DNA from: Gymnopilus junonius
Taxonomy: Eukaryota; Basidiomycota; Agaricomycetes; Agaricales; Galerinaceae
Direction: 5' to 3'
Assembly: GCA_015501075.1 (NCBI GenBank)
Contig: JADNYJ010000161.1
Coordinates: 22,366 to 86,365 of the forward strand
Length of the DNA: 64,000 bases
In this document: positions 11,360 to 22,113 of the stretch, piece by piece
How positions within the stretch are numbered: the first letter of the stretch is position 1
How the letters are laid out: each line of letters starts with the position of its first letter
The notes under the pieces: model-generated
The model's input: the letters and a program-made list of their open reading frames with translations, nothing else
Told to the model about the DNA's origin: nothing
Database searches by the model: none
Translations under genes and position numbers: made by a program

Positions 11360-12945
11360 TTATACCACCTGCTCGTTTTTGATAGTCAGTGCTTCTATCT
11401 GAGGCGTGGGTTCCATTTGAAGACTGTTTTGTAGTTCGTTATCCAATTCGAAATCGACATCGAGGTCCGTCAGGCTGTCCGCACAACGCCGCTGTACAGT
11501 GTATGCTCGAATGTTAAGAAGCACCCGGCTGGTGAGAACAGAGTGAAGACAACGTTCTGTTCTGAAAAGGCATGAGGAAGGAAAAAAATGAGGCGCGGTC
11601 ACGGACGATAAGAAGTGCAGCGTACGACGTTAAGAGGTTCTCATACTCCGGCTTTGGTTCGTTAAGCATTAATACCTGGGAAAGCCATTGAAAAGGACTG
11701 GACATACAGGAAGGGTCTTTACAACGATAATGTTAATAGCCGATAGACCTTTCATGTCCATCAGCTTCTTGGGTTTTCTCTGAAGCTTATCATTATAAAC
11801 TCACTGAATATATAAAAATAATAAATCATGCCTGTAGGTTGATAAGAAAGAGCAGCGCGATTGACATCGTGAAAGCTTACCATCCCGATATACCACGTCC
11901 AGAAGGGCGGTTCTCCCGCCTGTTTTGTCTATTTTAACAACTGAAATAAGATATTGGTTCTTGGATACAGGAAGCCCACTGCCGCATACAAGCCTTGTAA
12001 CCCACAATCGTCATGATGAGTAAAGTAACTGGTAACCAAACAAAACATTCAGCACTGACCTACTCATAATTATTATAGACTTACTGGCATCCCAAGCCAT
12101 GAGGACGGCCCAACATAAAATGAGCATATCATTTGCTTGCACTACGAAGCATCCAGAGAAACCCGGGTATGGTTTTGGAGCTACTGTAGTTTATTTGGGT
12201 GAGAAACATACTAAGGTGTTCCCAAAAATTCAACCTTACATTTGAGTGAACGAAGGAAAAGCGTGATGAATGCGAAATCTGCACTCCAGAAGGCAGTGAA
12301 AAGGACGGGCAAAAAGATCATTAAACGCAGGTCGCAGTGGCATACAGCCCACGCCCTCAAAGTCAAGATCACTATCGAAAGTTAGATAAAGAAATATAAT
12401 AGAAACCTGGACATACTTTCAGATAGAATGAATCCTATCACGATTATGTCTGCAGGTTATCACGTTATCCTTCATCAGGAAACTCGACTGATTGTAATCT
12501 TACGTACACCCGCTGGCGTAATATACGCGTCGACAAGCCGACACTGAAATATTCATTCTGAGCTGGTCTAACCAGAAAGACGTTCTCATTCAGAAAGATA
12601 ACAGGATGAAAGAGAATCACGTACGGCAAAGGACAAGCCCAACAGTGTCAATGAATGGCAAATAACGCTGCAAAAAGTACAGCACTTTCATAAAGTTCCA
12701 TTTTGAACTCCAAACTAGGTCAACCTCCATCCTCAGTGTGAGCATCCAGTCCCACAAGAAGAGAGTACTGGCCGCAACTGAATGACACATGTTGAGTGAG
12801 GTATCTTTGGTGACGTCCCATAGTCACCTACCATCGAAGTGCTACGCATAATCTCAGTCCGAAGGGTCTAGCTGGTGGCAGAAGATGCGCGTACCGTTAC
12901 CAGCTGCAGGATTTTGATGGCCTGGATGGTTTCAGCATCAGACAT
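11360..12945 (-). CDS. DUF6533-type seven-helix membrane protein
   Basis: Spliced minus-strand gene. Starting from the ATG at 12945 (MSDAETIQAIKILQL), later exons read AASTLFLWDWMLTLRMEVDL, then VWSSKWNFMKVLYFLQRYLP, the best DUF6533 signature in the window (W-D-W-x-x-T-L-x-x-E-V-x-x-V-W and F-L-x-R-Y-L-P). These are followed by NISVSACRRVYYASG, IIVIGFILSE, VILTLRAWAV, a hydrophobic exon ending DFAFITLFLRS, PKPYPGFSGCFVVQANDML, GRTALLDVVYRDG, a short exon with MIYYFYIF, and SRVLLNIRAYT, ending in an acidic tail and a stop at 11360-11362. There are at least seven introns. I could not fix the exon 1/2 junction in phase, so the N-terminus is uncertain. The other segments are in frame. It is a membrane protein of unknown function. 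Confidence 0.65.
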
Positions 12946-14124
12946 ACTAGAGCGCCACGCCTAGTTAGCGTAGCGTAAAAGGTAGGAAAATCCAACTGTT
13001 GAGGCTTGGAAGAAGAAAAGGAAGAAAGATGGGTGCAACAGCGGCTGTCAACCTGGGGTTATATGAGCCGGTTTCATCCAGGGTTAGAGTTGGTAATAAA
13101 CCTGGTCGGGGATAAAAAGTATATAAGTAGTTTAATAAAGGAATGCACTAGCCGACGTACCTGCAGCCACAATATTCCACATGATAATTTCACGATTTCA
13201 GATGCTAGGAAGTTGACCGCTCCTAAATGAATTGTAATTGAATGAAATGTATCATACCAAGGTCAGTTGCGAAGTGCCTAGCCATTAATTCATTTTCATA
13301 CATGACAAGTGCAACGCCTGGGTTGCAAGCAACAGAGTATCAAAGGCAGTAAATGGCCATCGTGACAACCAGAACATCGTTCAGGGATTAAACATCTGGA
13401 AAATCGGTTGACTGCGGCGAAATATCAAAGTCGTTAGTCGTACCCTTTCAGTCGGCAAAAAAGGGAAGTGATCCCCATTTACAAATTTCCTCCCCGATGC
13501 GCGCACTTATTCGTACTGACGTGCACCCCGACTGAAAGTGGCGCTATGGTGTCGGCCGATACCTTCATGAAGACGTGAGAGGTCTTGAGTAATGGCGCTG
13601 GGCACTGAATGTGGAATATTTGGATAGCGGTGGCACCTGTGGGCGAGGCTAGGAATAACTCCAGTACCATGAAGGGTCCTGACTGGAAGCGAACGTCGAC
13701 AATGAGTATGATGATGGTCTGGATGGAAGGCAACGATTCGCAAGATCCCGGAGTAAAGCAGCAGCCGATACTCGGGATTTTCCATACGGGGCTTAACGGA
13801 GTTGATCATCATCAAGGGAAGACTGTGGGTGGCAATTGGACTGCGACAAAGTAAGAAATGGGCTACTTATTGAAAGGTGTGTCAATGACACACTGAAAAC
13901 TGACAGGTGGCAATTACTTGCAACCCTAGTTCAAGGAATAGTCTAAGGCTTGCATACTCAAGCATCCATGGACTTCAAGTTTTCAGATCAGCTTCAATAT
14001 GTAACCCAGAACGACTGCGACGTTCAAATTTCTTGTTGGACTCAAAGTTACATCGACAATGTAATATTCGAATGGTAAGTATTGGTTCACCATAATATAT
14101 TGTCCACCAGCTTCTGCCCACTAT
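12946..14124. other. Intergenic region, nothing recognised
   Basis: Open frames on both strands between 13479 and 13854 overlap one another and show no family motif. The 3' ends of neighbouring transcripts and the promoter of the DUF6533-type gene probably lie here. Confidence 0.3.
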
Positions 14125-14920
14125 TCAGAACATTGGAGCGATAGCACGATGCTTGCCATTCCCTGCATAGTAATGGCTATGGGCCTCAGCGACTCTGGCT
14201 GCCGAAAGTCTGACAATTTTCTCCTTCCACATAGAACCTTGAAGTCCAAGTTCCCCTTCGAGAGCTGCCTTGAGTTTGAACAACAATGCTACATCTTGTG
14301 CGCAATAGGCAAGGATGGTTGGGTCGAGAGGGCGCTTTTCGAAGATGTCATAAGAGCCGCCTTTGTTGGGTTGGAAAAGAGTAATCCCTTTCTCCTTGAT
14401 GTATTTCCAATCGGCTGGAGGGTTTAGGTAGACCTCGATGGCTTTGCCCAAACCGCTAAGAAATTTTACGCGAAGTTTCGAAGATCGCCTGACAGCGACC
14501 TCAAGGAGTTGAAGGTCGTAGGCGTTGGATATGTCAATGGCGAAGAGGTTAAACAAGGCATCCGCATCATTGCGGACGTCGTAAAATATCTGGGTTATGA
14601 ACGTGAATGAGGTACTATATTTGAGAGAACGGGGAATAGTAACTAACCTTGGTAGTATTGCTGCTCTGCAGAACATCCTTGAGGCATCTTTCCTCTCCGT
14701 CCTTATGGTCGAAGGCGGATTTTCCGAGCGTCGTTATGTCGACAAGCCAGATGGTGTTTGATGCATTGGCGAATATTTGAAGTATTGCGATCCTACCATG
14801 GCGGCAGAGGTCGACCCCTTCAAGGTCAATGGCAAGTTGAGTGATATCAGGCGATGATATATCTGCGAGGCATTCCTCGAGGATAGAAGTAGAATCAACG
14901 AGTCTGATAGCAGGCGACAT
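14125..14920 (-). CDS. DEDDy 3'-5' exonuclease domain protein
   Basis: Two exons, 14920-14648 and 14589-14125, joined over a 58-nt GT-AG intron to give 245 residues in one frame. The protein is essentially one 3'-5' exonuclease domain. AIDLEGVDLCRHGRIAIL carries the first Asp and Glu, FYDVRNDADALFN the second Asp, and YCAQDVALLFKL the final Tyr-x3-Asp pair that defines the DEDDy subclass (RNase D, WRN, EXD1). The conserved C-terminal helix ends HSHYYAGNGKHRAIAP. Such small fungal proteins are probably exonucleases acting on RNA or single-stranded DNA, and the exact substrate is unknown. All catalytic positions I can check are present and there is no frame damage. Confidence 0.85.
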
Positions 14921-14942
14921 TTTTTGTAGCTAACAAAAATTC

Positions 14943-15311
14943 ATGCAAAGGGAAGAGACTTTATACTCGGATGGGAGTGATGACCCCAGGAGCACCCCGG
15001 GTGACCCGTTCCGTCCTTTCAAAAGCATTTCAATTGGAATGAGCATTGTTTCGTATCCGCAACACGCATATTGCACCTTATCCAGCGAAGACCCGGCTAC
15101 TGCGGTGGCGTTAGGGATGGAAGCATTAGAACGCGATCCAAAATTACCTTTCTTTCCCATTCTGAGTGCGAGTACAGACTTATTTGGATCAAGCGCTGTA
15201 AGTCGGCGTAGACGCTGGGAAGAAAGCAGCACTTTATCGGATATTCTTTCAAGAAGGTCACCGGATGTAAAGCATGCCCACAAATGCCTCCAATGGAGGC
15301 GGAACATTTGA
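14943..15311 (+). CDS. Hypothetical ORF divergent from the exonuclease gene
   Basis: A 122-codon frame starting 23 bases from the start codon of the exonuclease gene on the opposite strand. Composition is fairly coding-like (DPRSTPGDPFRPFKSISI, TAVALGMEALERDPKLPFFP), but a minus-strand frame over the same DNA is equally long. No domain is recognised. The very short gap to the neighbouring start leaves little room for a promoter, which argues against it. Confidence 0.25.
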   Translation: MQREETLYSDGSDDPRSTPGDPFRPFKSISIGMSIVSYPQHAYCTLSSEDPATAVALGMEALERDPKLPFFPILSASTDLFGSSAVSRRRRWEESSTLSDILSRRSPDVKHAHKCLQWRRNI

Positions 15312-15438
15312 TAACATCCCTGTAGCCTAAAGGGACGAACAATTCATTAGTCAAGGGCAATAATATTGGAAGCAATCTCAAAATGGAATTGCGGTCATAA
15401 TTATCCTAAGGGAATGGACCGTACCACTTAACCTTCAC

Positions 15439-16715
15439 CTAAGGAGGCCGTATGAAGTCTGTAATACGGATTTGGGCATCATCCACGATTAAGCACAACC
15501 TTCCAGTCGCAGCACATAGTTGGACATGTTCCATTTCCAAAGACTCTTTTTCATGATCAGCATACAATCGCTTTATTAATGGATTCACTCTCGAACCATC
15601 GGCCAATATATCCAGCCGAACTACCCACACATCTGAATAGTCCTGACCTGTGAACATGAGTCGGCCGTCACAGGGTTGGATGGCGGAGCTGTCTTCGAGA
15701 TTTGCAAGGTCAATGTCATCACAGGAACCAACGAGATTTGGCGAAATACATAGGAGCTCATTGTTGTCCGTGGCTAGCAGATGACGAAGGTGGAAAAGGT
15801 GGAATTCCGACCCTTTACTGAACCCGAGGAATTCCGTGGAAGAGTTGTGAGACCATTGAAATTGCGGGAGAACGTATGATTCCTCTAAATCTAACTCATC
15901 ACCGTCTTCAGAGTCCGCCATATCAGGAAATATGGCGAAACGCTGATTTTCAACTTGAACAACTCGTCTTTCATACTGCATCTTTGTGATTTCCCAGCAG
16001 AAGAGGTTCCCAGGCTGAGAAACGAGAACATTATCTGAATAAAAGTGTATCTGTGCATAAATATTAGAGATAGGACGGCCTACAGAAATTCAAACGCACA
16101 GGAGAAGAATCGTCCTCGGCTAGGTCAATTCCACTATCCCAGCCGACAGATGCACCTGCTTCAAAATCCCATATAGCGATAGTTGCATCATTAAAAAAGA
16201 CGGCTATTCGCGTTCCAGAGACGGTGATAGAGACAATGGAAGACGATATTTCCAACTCATTTACGAAAATGTACTCGGGCTCCACGTCAAATGCCATAAC
16301 CTTGTGAACAAGAATATAAATTGGAGAAAGAGGTCACGCACTCCGATATCTGTTCAGAAACAAGGTAAAAGCCCGTCCCGCCAGGGATGACGGAGAGAGG
16401 TACCAAACGAACGGGCTCATCAGCGAGTACGTTCTGCGTTAGCAATTTGATTTTATCCTCACTACAGATACCAAGATCCCAGAGTCGTATAAGATAGCAT
16501 TTGGTAGCTCTGTAAGCACCATGAGAAGTGATCAAAAAGCGACCTCCGGGAGCGAGAAGAATGGTTCCATAGCCCACAGCAGCTTTCAACTCAAACTTAA
16601 CTGGGTCCGACCAAGATATCTACACCCAAGGTCTCCAGGTGCAAATTTTCCACCATATTAGGGGTGGACAAGACGCCGTATGGCGAACAGAGAGCAAGGC
16701 GTGACGGCGGACGCA
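15439..16715 (-). CDS. WD40/beta-propeller-like family protein, copy A
   Basis: Best-preserved of three local relatives. Blade-like segments in order: GTILLAPGGRFLITSHG, CYLIRLWDLG, IVSITVSGTRIAVFFNDA, TIAIWDFEAG, NVLVSQPGNLFCWEI, CDGRLMFTGQDYSDVWVVRL and VQLCAATGRLCLIVDDAQ, with a stop at 15439-15441. An intron of 49 nt (about 16047-16095) joins VRLNF to NVLVSQ in frame. The arrangement resembles the C-terminal propeller of basidiomycete F-box/WD proteins, which present substrates to SCF ubiquitin ligases, but I see no F-box. The N-terminus (from about 16715) is hard to join in frame near 16610 and may be truncated. Copies B and C lie downstream of the methyltransferase gene on the same strand. 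Confidence 0.5.
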
Positions 16716-17019
16716 TGATTCGAATTAAGTCACGTGAAACATAGTATGTCGTCACCGTCACACTAGTGACTACTGCCAGATTCGAATTGGCTCCTGGTCA
16801 CCGGCACTGGAACCAAGCTGGAACCTGGAATAATCGTAACACCCTTTCGGTATTCCTCCATTACCAGCCAAAAGGAAGTAGACGCGCTAAGGCCTAGACT
16901 TGTACCCCATATTATATCGTCATCGTGAGCGACAGATTGTCTCGATAGCCGACTCAAGTAATCCGAAACCCCACAGACTATAAATTGTCGCAGGAGGCAC
17001 CACAGGCACCGCATTCATC
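16716..17019. other. Divergent promoter region between copy A and the PCMT gene
   Basis: About 300 bases between two start codons facing away from each other. It presumably drives both genes. No specific motif is identified. Confidence 0.35.
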
Positions 17020-18012
17020 ATGGCTTGGAGATCCAGCGGTAGAACCAACGCTCAACTTATCGGAAACTTGGCGACGAACGGAATCGTTCATTCTGAGAGG
17101 GTCATGAGGGTGGGTGAATTTATTACGAATATCATGATGCATATTATTCCATACCAACGATTTGGACAGGCCATGAAATCAGTAGATAGGGCTAATTATG
17201 TGCCCAGTTGGGAAGAAGCATATGAGGATTCACCTCAGTTGCGTACTGCGACTTGACGTTTTTGAACACCATGCTAAGTGCTAGCGCAACCTGCTTCTGC
17301 AGACCAATCGGATACGGTGCTACCATAAGCGCACCTCACATGGTACGTCATAGTATCTCTGCTCCTGCCAGACATCTGATGACATTATTATAACTCCAGC
17401 ACGCATACGCCTCTGAGCACCTACTTCCGTACCTCAAACAGGGTAGTCGCGTGCTAGACGTGGGCAGTGGCTCGGGGTACCTTGTCGCTGTCCTGCATGA
17501 GCTCGTCAAACCGGGAGGCACCGTAGTCGGCATTGACCACATCCCGGAACTGGTGGAAAATTCGGTTGAAAATCTTAAGAAGGACGGCAGAGCGGAGGCG
17601 TTGGAGAAAGGAGAGATCATTATGGTAGCGGGCGATGGGAGGCTGGGATATCCTACAGGCGGTATGTTAGCTCTCTATCTTATCTTGTAACTGTCTGATA
17701 GTGATTATGGCAGGCCCGTACGACACTATCCATGTTGGAGCAGCAGCACCGACCGTCCCTCAGGCTCTCATTGACCAGCTCGCCAGGCCAGGCAGGATCT
17801 TTATCCCCGTGGGGAATTTCCTGCAATACGTCGAACATATCGACAAAGACGAACACGGCAACATCCATCGGGAGAAAGTTATGGGCGTCCGGGTATGTAT
17901 TTTGCTTGATAACATGTCTGAAGAATAATAACAATAATACTGACGTTCGGCTTTGCGTCAACAGTATGTTCCCTTGACTGATAAGGAATCGCAACTCGAA
18001 TTTCCGTTTTAA
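17020..18012 (+). CDS. Protein-L-isoaspartate O-methyltransferase
   Basis: Six exons (17020-17109, 17170-17237, 17303-17342, 17400-17661, 17714-17892, 17965-18012) splice to 687 nt, 228 residues, the normal length of the enzyme. Exon 1 reads [20 protein letters not shown]. Further on come [17 protein letters not shown] (the pre-motif I region), the SAM-binding motif [36 protein letters not shown] and [10 protein letters not shown]. The enzyme uses S-adenosylmethionine to methylate isoaspartyl residues in aged proteins, starting their repair, and acts in the cytosol. All splice sites are GT-AG and the frame is intact. It is divergently transcribed from the propeller-family copy A. Confidence 0.93.
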
Positions 18013-18375
18013 ATTTGTAAATATTTATGGAGAAAAATCTTTCGCCATCCCTATTGCAGTCTCGTCGATTCGCAACTGATGGCGTTTGTTCTTTGCTACA
18101 ACTTTTTGTTCTGCATATTTCAAACTTTGGTTATGAACAAACATCCAGTGAAGTCACTTTGTACTCGTAGCATCGTTATACATAAGCACCAAATATGTTA
18201 ATATCGACTTCACTTGATCTTGCTTCTTCTCGCCCATATTCATGAAGTGCTATTCCGCAAGAAGATTTGGAGTAAATTTGGGTCTAAAGTAAAAGGGCTG
18301 TACTTCCGCAGTATGCTACTGCATTGAAATAACAGACGAAAATAAGCATTGTGTCGAAACTCGAAGTCAACGAGA
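18013..18375. other. Convergent intergenic region
   Basis: AT-rich spacer between the 3' ends of the methyltransferase gene and the minus-strand propeller copy B. It probably holds both 3' untranslated regions. Confidence 0.4.
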
Positions 18376-19094
18376 CTAAAGGTAGTCCGCAATAAGAATT
18401 TCATCAGAACCAGACTTGTCCTTACACACGACGCACAACCGTCCAGTAACTGCGCGCAGCTGTACCCACCGAATATAAAGAAAGTCTTGGCTAATATTCA
18501 ATTTTTTCTTGATGAGAGGATTCAATCGCGAACCGATCAGCATATCGAGACGATGAATGTAAATTTCGCGATTCGTCTAGGTTATGAAAAACAATCAGCC
18601 GTTACATTGCTGGAGTGGACTGATATTTGGAAACTCGAGGTTGTCGGGTTCAATACTGAGATGCGTGAGATCTACGTTAGAGGTAGGCTTCCGGTGCAGT
18701 ACGATGCGCCGCCGTCTTGAGGATTTCGGAGTGTTATCAGCCTCATTTTCGATACCAAAAATATTAAAATGTCGTCCTCTTCTTATCACAAGGAATTTAG
18801 ACCCCGGAGAGGTTTGGAACCAGGAAAGTTGGCCCAGACAAAAAGGCCGTTCACCCGCGGCTGGTGGAATGCCCATAGCTGAATTGATTGAGGCTGGCAA
18901 GATACGCCGAACTGGGTTGTTGACATTATGTATAGCATTTCTTTAGATAGGCGGGGAGAGGCTCCAGATATAAAACCTTCCATTCCGATGAAGGAGTATT
19001 TCGTCTGAATAAAAATGCATTAGATCCATATGCTGTTTTTGAAATTGGTCAAAGGAGGTTCGCGTTTCTCAAATTTAAAATCTACAAAGGTCAT

Positions 19095-19103
19095 GCTAAA
19101 ATG
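19095..19103. repeat. Left 9-bp target-site duplication
   Basis: GCTAAAATG directly before the left end of the long-TIR element. It is identical to 21449-21457. Confidence 0.85.
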
Positions 19104-19262
19104 CAGACTCCTACCCAGTCTCACTCGGGCCTTATCTAATCTAATCTGTTGATCCGAAGTTTCAGCGAAACTTGAACAACTTTTAAAGTCCCTCGTGGAC
19201 TGGCAAAACTTGTTGATGTGGTCGTGTTTGTCAACATATTTAAGGCTGTCAGGCCATCATGT
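19104..19262 (+). repeat. Left outer terminal inverted repeat
   Basis: 159 bp, identical to the reverse complement of 21290-21448 by eye. On this side the repeat is followed by a 526-bp block (19263-19788) that the right end lacks. Confidence 0.8.
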
Positions 19263-19412
19263 GATATGTTCACGTCAGCCAAAGATAATCTCCTTACGCG
19301 CCTCGTGGTTTGTATGCGACTTTGTAGTGGTGAATAGCATGCCTATGTAGATGCAAATACAAAAGCTAATTTTCATTGCTAATTGGTGGACCTCCCCATT
19401 GATTGCACATCC

Positions 19413-19679
19413 ATGACAGAAAATCACCAGAATGTCTATGCTATGGTCAGTGAAATTCTCAAAGTTGACTGTTCAGTAAGGCAAGCTTTCCTTCAAGATA
19501 TACCAAGGTTATGTACCCATCTTCAAATGGCTGCACCTGAGGAAGCTTTCAATTGGGCTTTCAAGATGGTCCAGGAAAAACTCTGCAGTGAAGTGGTCGA
19601 GTTATCAGCTGAATCAAATGGACTTCACTTCACCATTGTGAAGGCAACTTCACAGTATCTAGAAGGGTTAAGCTCTTGA
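19413..19679 (+). CDS. Hypothetical 88-residue protein inside the long-TIR element
   Basis: Starts at ATG 19413 (MTENHQNVYAMVSEILKV) and ends QYLEGLSS. It looks like a small helical protein (QAFLQDIPRLCTHLQ, EEAFNWAFKMVQEKL) with no family match. It lies wholly inside the block that interrupts only the left TIR. It could be part of the element or a passenger sequence. No intron is evident. Confidence 0.4.
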   Translation: MTENHQNVYAMVSEILKVDCSVRQAFLQDIPRLCTHLQMAAPEEAFNWAFKMVQEKLCSEVVELSAESNGLHFTIVKATSQYLEGLSS

Positions 19680-20280
19680 AGCGATGGGACCCTAATTCTG
19701 AGAGGAGGCATTTCCCTGCAGCCTAGAATGGCAAGAGTATGACAGCATTGCGGCTTTGTTGATGCATTTAGGCCACCTGGTACATATTACTATCACGTGA
19801 AACGCAATGCAAAAGTTACCAGAAGTGCAAAAACGGGTCTAGGACTACGTAAAGTTCATATTTTCTGATAGAAATTTGTGCATTGGATAGCTATTAACCT
19901 AAGCTTTACAACGGTGGTTTTTTTGTGATGAAAACACCAGCCAATTCTGAGGTAACTCCCAATCAGTGCAAATTTATCAATTCTGACAAAGTGTAAGTGT
20001 TGCAAAACACGGGTTCAATGCTAGCTCTGGCCAAAAAAAAGGCTGGAGCTCATTTCTTTTATCTTAAATAGAACAAATCCTTGTTTTTGGGTGAAAGGCA
20101 CGTAAATTGAGGTCATAAAATGCAAAACTTCTTCTGAGTGTGACGAATGGTCAATCTGAGATCAAACTCAAATCAAACTCTGCCAGAATCAACAAACGCG
20201 TGTCACGTCGCATTTTGTTTAATTTCTGAACAGCTTGGCTTGCCACGCTCTCTCCTCCTCCGGGCACTGGCCCACTCGCC

Positions 20281-20736
20281 ATGGAGCAGCCCGAGCTCAG
20301 TGAGGCCGATGACGACAAGGTCAAACAGCTCATTGATGAGGGCTGCAGGCGTCTTCGAGCATTGACAGACCTTCTAGAATGCATAACGACTTTTTTCAGC
20401 AACAATCCTGACAAGAAAATGGATCGCCTCTATGAAGGCATATTCCGTCGATGCCATCGGTTAGATGACGGCGTCGTACCGACAGCTTCAACATTCGCTT
20501 TGCGCGAACTTCCAACCATGTCAAACACTGTGCTTGACAGTGACACACAGGCCCAGGTGGCTCGTGATCCAACTCTTTCTCATATGTTGTCACATGCCAG
20601 CACCTCTGCAGTAACACCACTTCACGCACCTGCTTTCCATCCTGTATATAATCAACAATCTTCTGTATATTCTCTCGCTCCTGGCTTTAATCCCCAGCTG
20701 TATGCACCATATAATTTTTATTACCCTAATCACTGA
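20281..20736 (+). CDS. Hypothetical 151-residue protein inside the long-TIR element
   Basis: Single frame starting MEQPELSEADDDKVKQLIDE. The first 80 residues are charged and helical (RRLRALTDLLECITTFFS, DRLYEGIFRRCHRLDD). The C-terminus is low in charge and rich in Pro, Tyr and Asn (YAPYNFYYPNH). It resembles no transposase and has no DDE-type motif. A pyrimidine-rich leader (20240-20280) precedes the ATG. It may be an accessory protein of the element or a captured host gene. The role is unknown. Confidence 0.5.
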   Translation: MEQPELSEADDDKVKQLIDEGCRRLRALTDLLECITTFFSNNPDKKMDRLYEGIFRRCHRLDDGVVPTASTFALRELPTMSNTVLDSDTQAQVARDPTLSHMLSHASTSAVTPLHAPAFHPVYNQQSSVYSLAPGFNPQLYAPYNFYYPNH

Positions 20737-21289
20737 TTTAAATCTTATTTGTCACATATTTACTGATACATAGAAGGAATGTACAGACCTAGATAGTCCA
20801 AATGTACTAATGTGTTGCGAGACGAAGAGGTAGTGGAAGTTGGCTTGGACCTGATGTCGCTGCTGAGCACAAGAAAGGAATGCCGAGCGGGATTCGAAAA
20901 AACTTGTGACCAGCTGTGACTCTTTTTTTGCACTTCTCGTTTTTTGGTTCCAGACAATGCTCCTCTGCATCCCCAAGGGAGAAAATTGGAGGAATGGTTG
21001 TTTTATACTACTCAAAGCGATGTACAAATTTTCAAAGTGCAATCTTCAAAATTGCCTGACTTATAAACTGATTAGTGTTCTAAATTCTAGTGTAAGCAAC
21101 GTGCATGCTACTCGGAAGTAAATTGGCAAGGTTTAAACGAATCCTTTTTCAATAAAATTTATATCACTGTAAAGCTTAGATTAAAGGGCATTTAGATCAC
21201 AAATTTGTGTAGAGATTGGTGCAATTCTCGTGGTCCTAGACCCGTTTTTGCACTTCTGGTAACTTTTGCATTGCGTTTCACGTGATAGT

Positions 21290-21448
21290 ACATGATGGCC
21301 TGACAGCCTTAAATATGTTGACAAACACGACCACATCAACAAGTTTTGCCAGTCCACGAGGGACTTTAAAAGTTGTTCAAGTTTCGCTGAAACTTCGGAT
21401 CAACAGATTAGATTAGATAAGGCCCGAGTGAGACTGGGTAGGAGTCTG
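21290..21448 (-). repeat. Right outer terminal inverted repeat
   Basis: 159 bp, the inverted copy of 19104-19262. On this side it continues directly into the inner inverted stretch (21230-21289). Confidence 0.8.
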
Positions 21449-21457
21449 GCTAAAATG
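21449..21457. repeat. Right 9-bp target-site duplication
   Basis: GCTAAAATG directly after the right end of the long-TIR element. It is identical to 19095-19103. Confidence 0.85.
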
Positions 21458-22113
21458 ATAATGTAGCGTGTTATTGGGTCCTAAGTTGATGCTCCAACTG
21501 GTAGACGAATCGGATTGAAAGTCCCATGCGATAATCTTGGAAGCGAAAAGGATCGCTATACGGGTCCCTGAGATGTTCACTGACTGTGGGTTTTCGAATA
21601 CATCTATCCCTTCATGTGCTCGATTTTTGGCAAGACGTCGAATTGAAGAATTTTATAGACCAAGATTCTGTGTGGACCCAGTTAATTCTTAAACCAAAAT
21701 GGGAGAACCATGAAAAGAAGTATACCTAGAAATGCATTGAAGCACAAAATAATAGCCCTCACCGTTTTGGATCGGCGAAAGACATAGAAAATCGCTATCT
21801 GATTCCACAATTCTTGCGCTACCAGACTGAAGTTGTGCTCTCTTTGCAAGCCAAGATCCCAACCTTGGTATAGCACTGACGTCGGTGCCAATATCTCGAC
21901 TCACAATCAAAAACCGACCCCCAGGGGCCAAAAGTATGTTGTCACAATGTGCAAACTCAAACGCATCCGTCCGGAATCTGGACTGCGATTGATCTGGTTG
22001 TTGATTCCAAAGACTCTGGATGGAAAGCGGGTCAATGACGTTCCCTCGAGATGTCTCTACTCCTTCTGAAAAATCGACGGGGGACATGGCCAGGCGTTCG
22101 AGATGCATAGCCT

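Larger units (their letters stand above)
19104..21448. mobile_element. Non-autonomous long-TIR (Mutator-like) DNA transposon, 2345 bp
   Basis: Ends begin CAGACTCCTACCC. The outer 159 bp at each end (19104-19262 and 21290-21448) are perfect inverted repeats as far as I can read, and a further stretch of about 60 bp is also inverted (19789-19848 against 21230-21289). The element is flanked by a 9-bp target duplication. Long TIRs plus a 9-bp duplication point to the Mutator superfamily. It carries two small frames (88 and 151 codons) and no recognisable transposase, so it is probably mobilised in trans. The perfect ends argue for a recent insertion. Confidence 0.8.
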
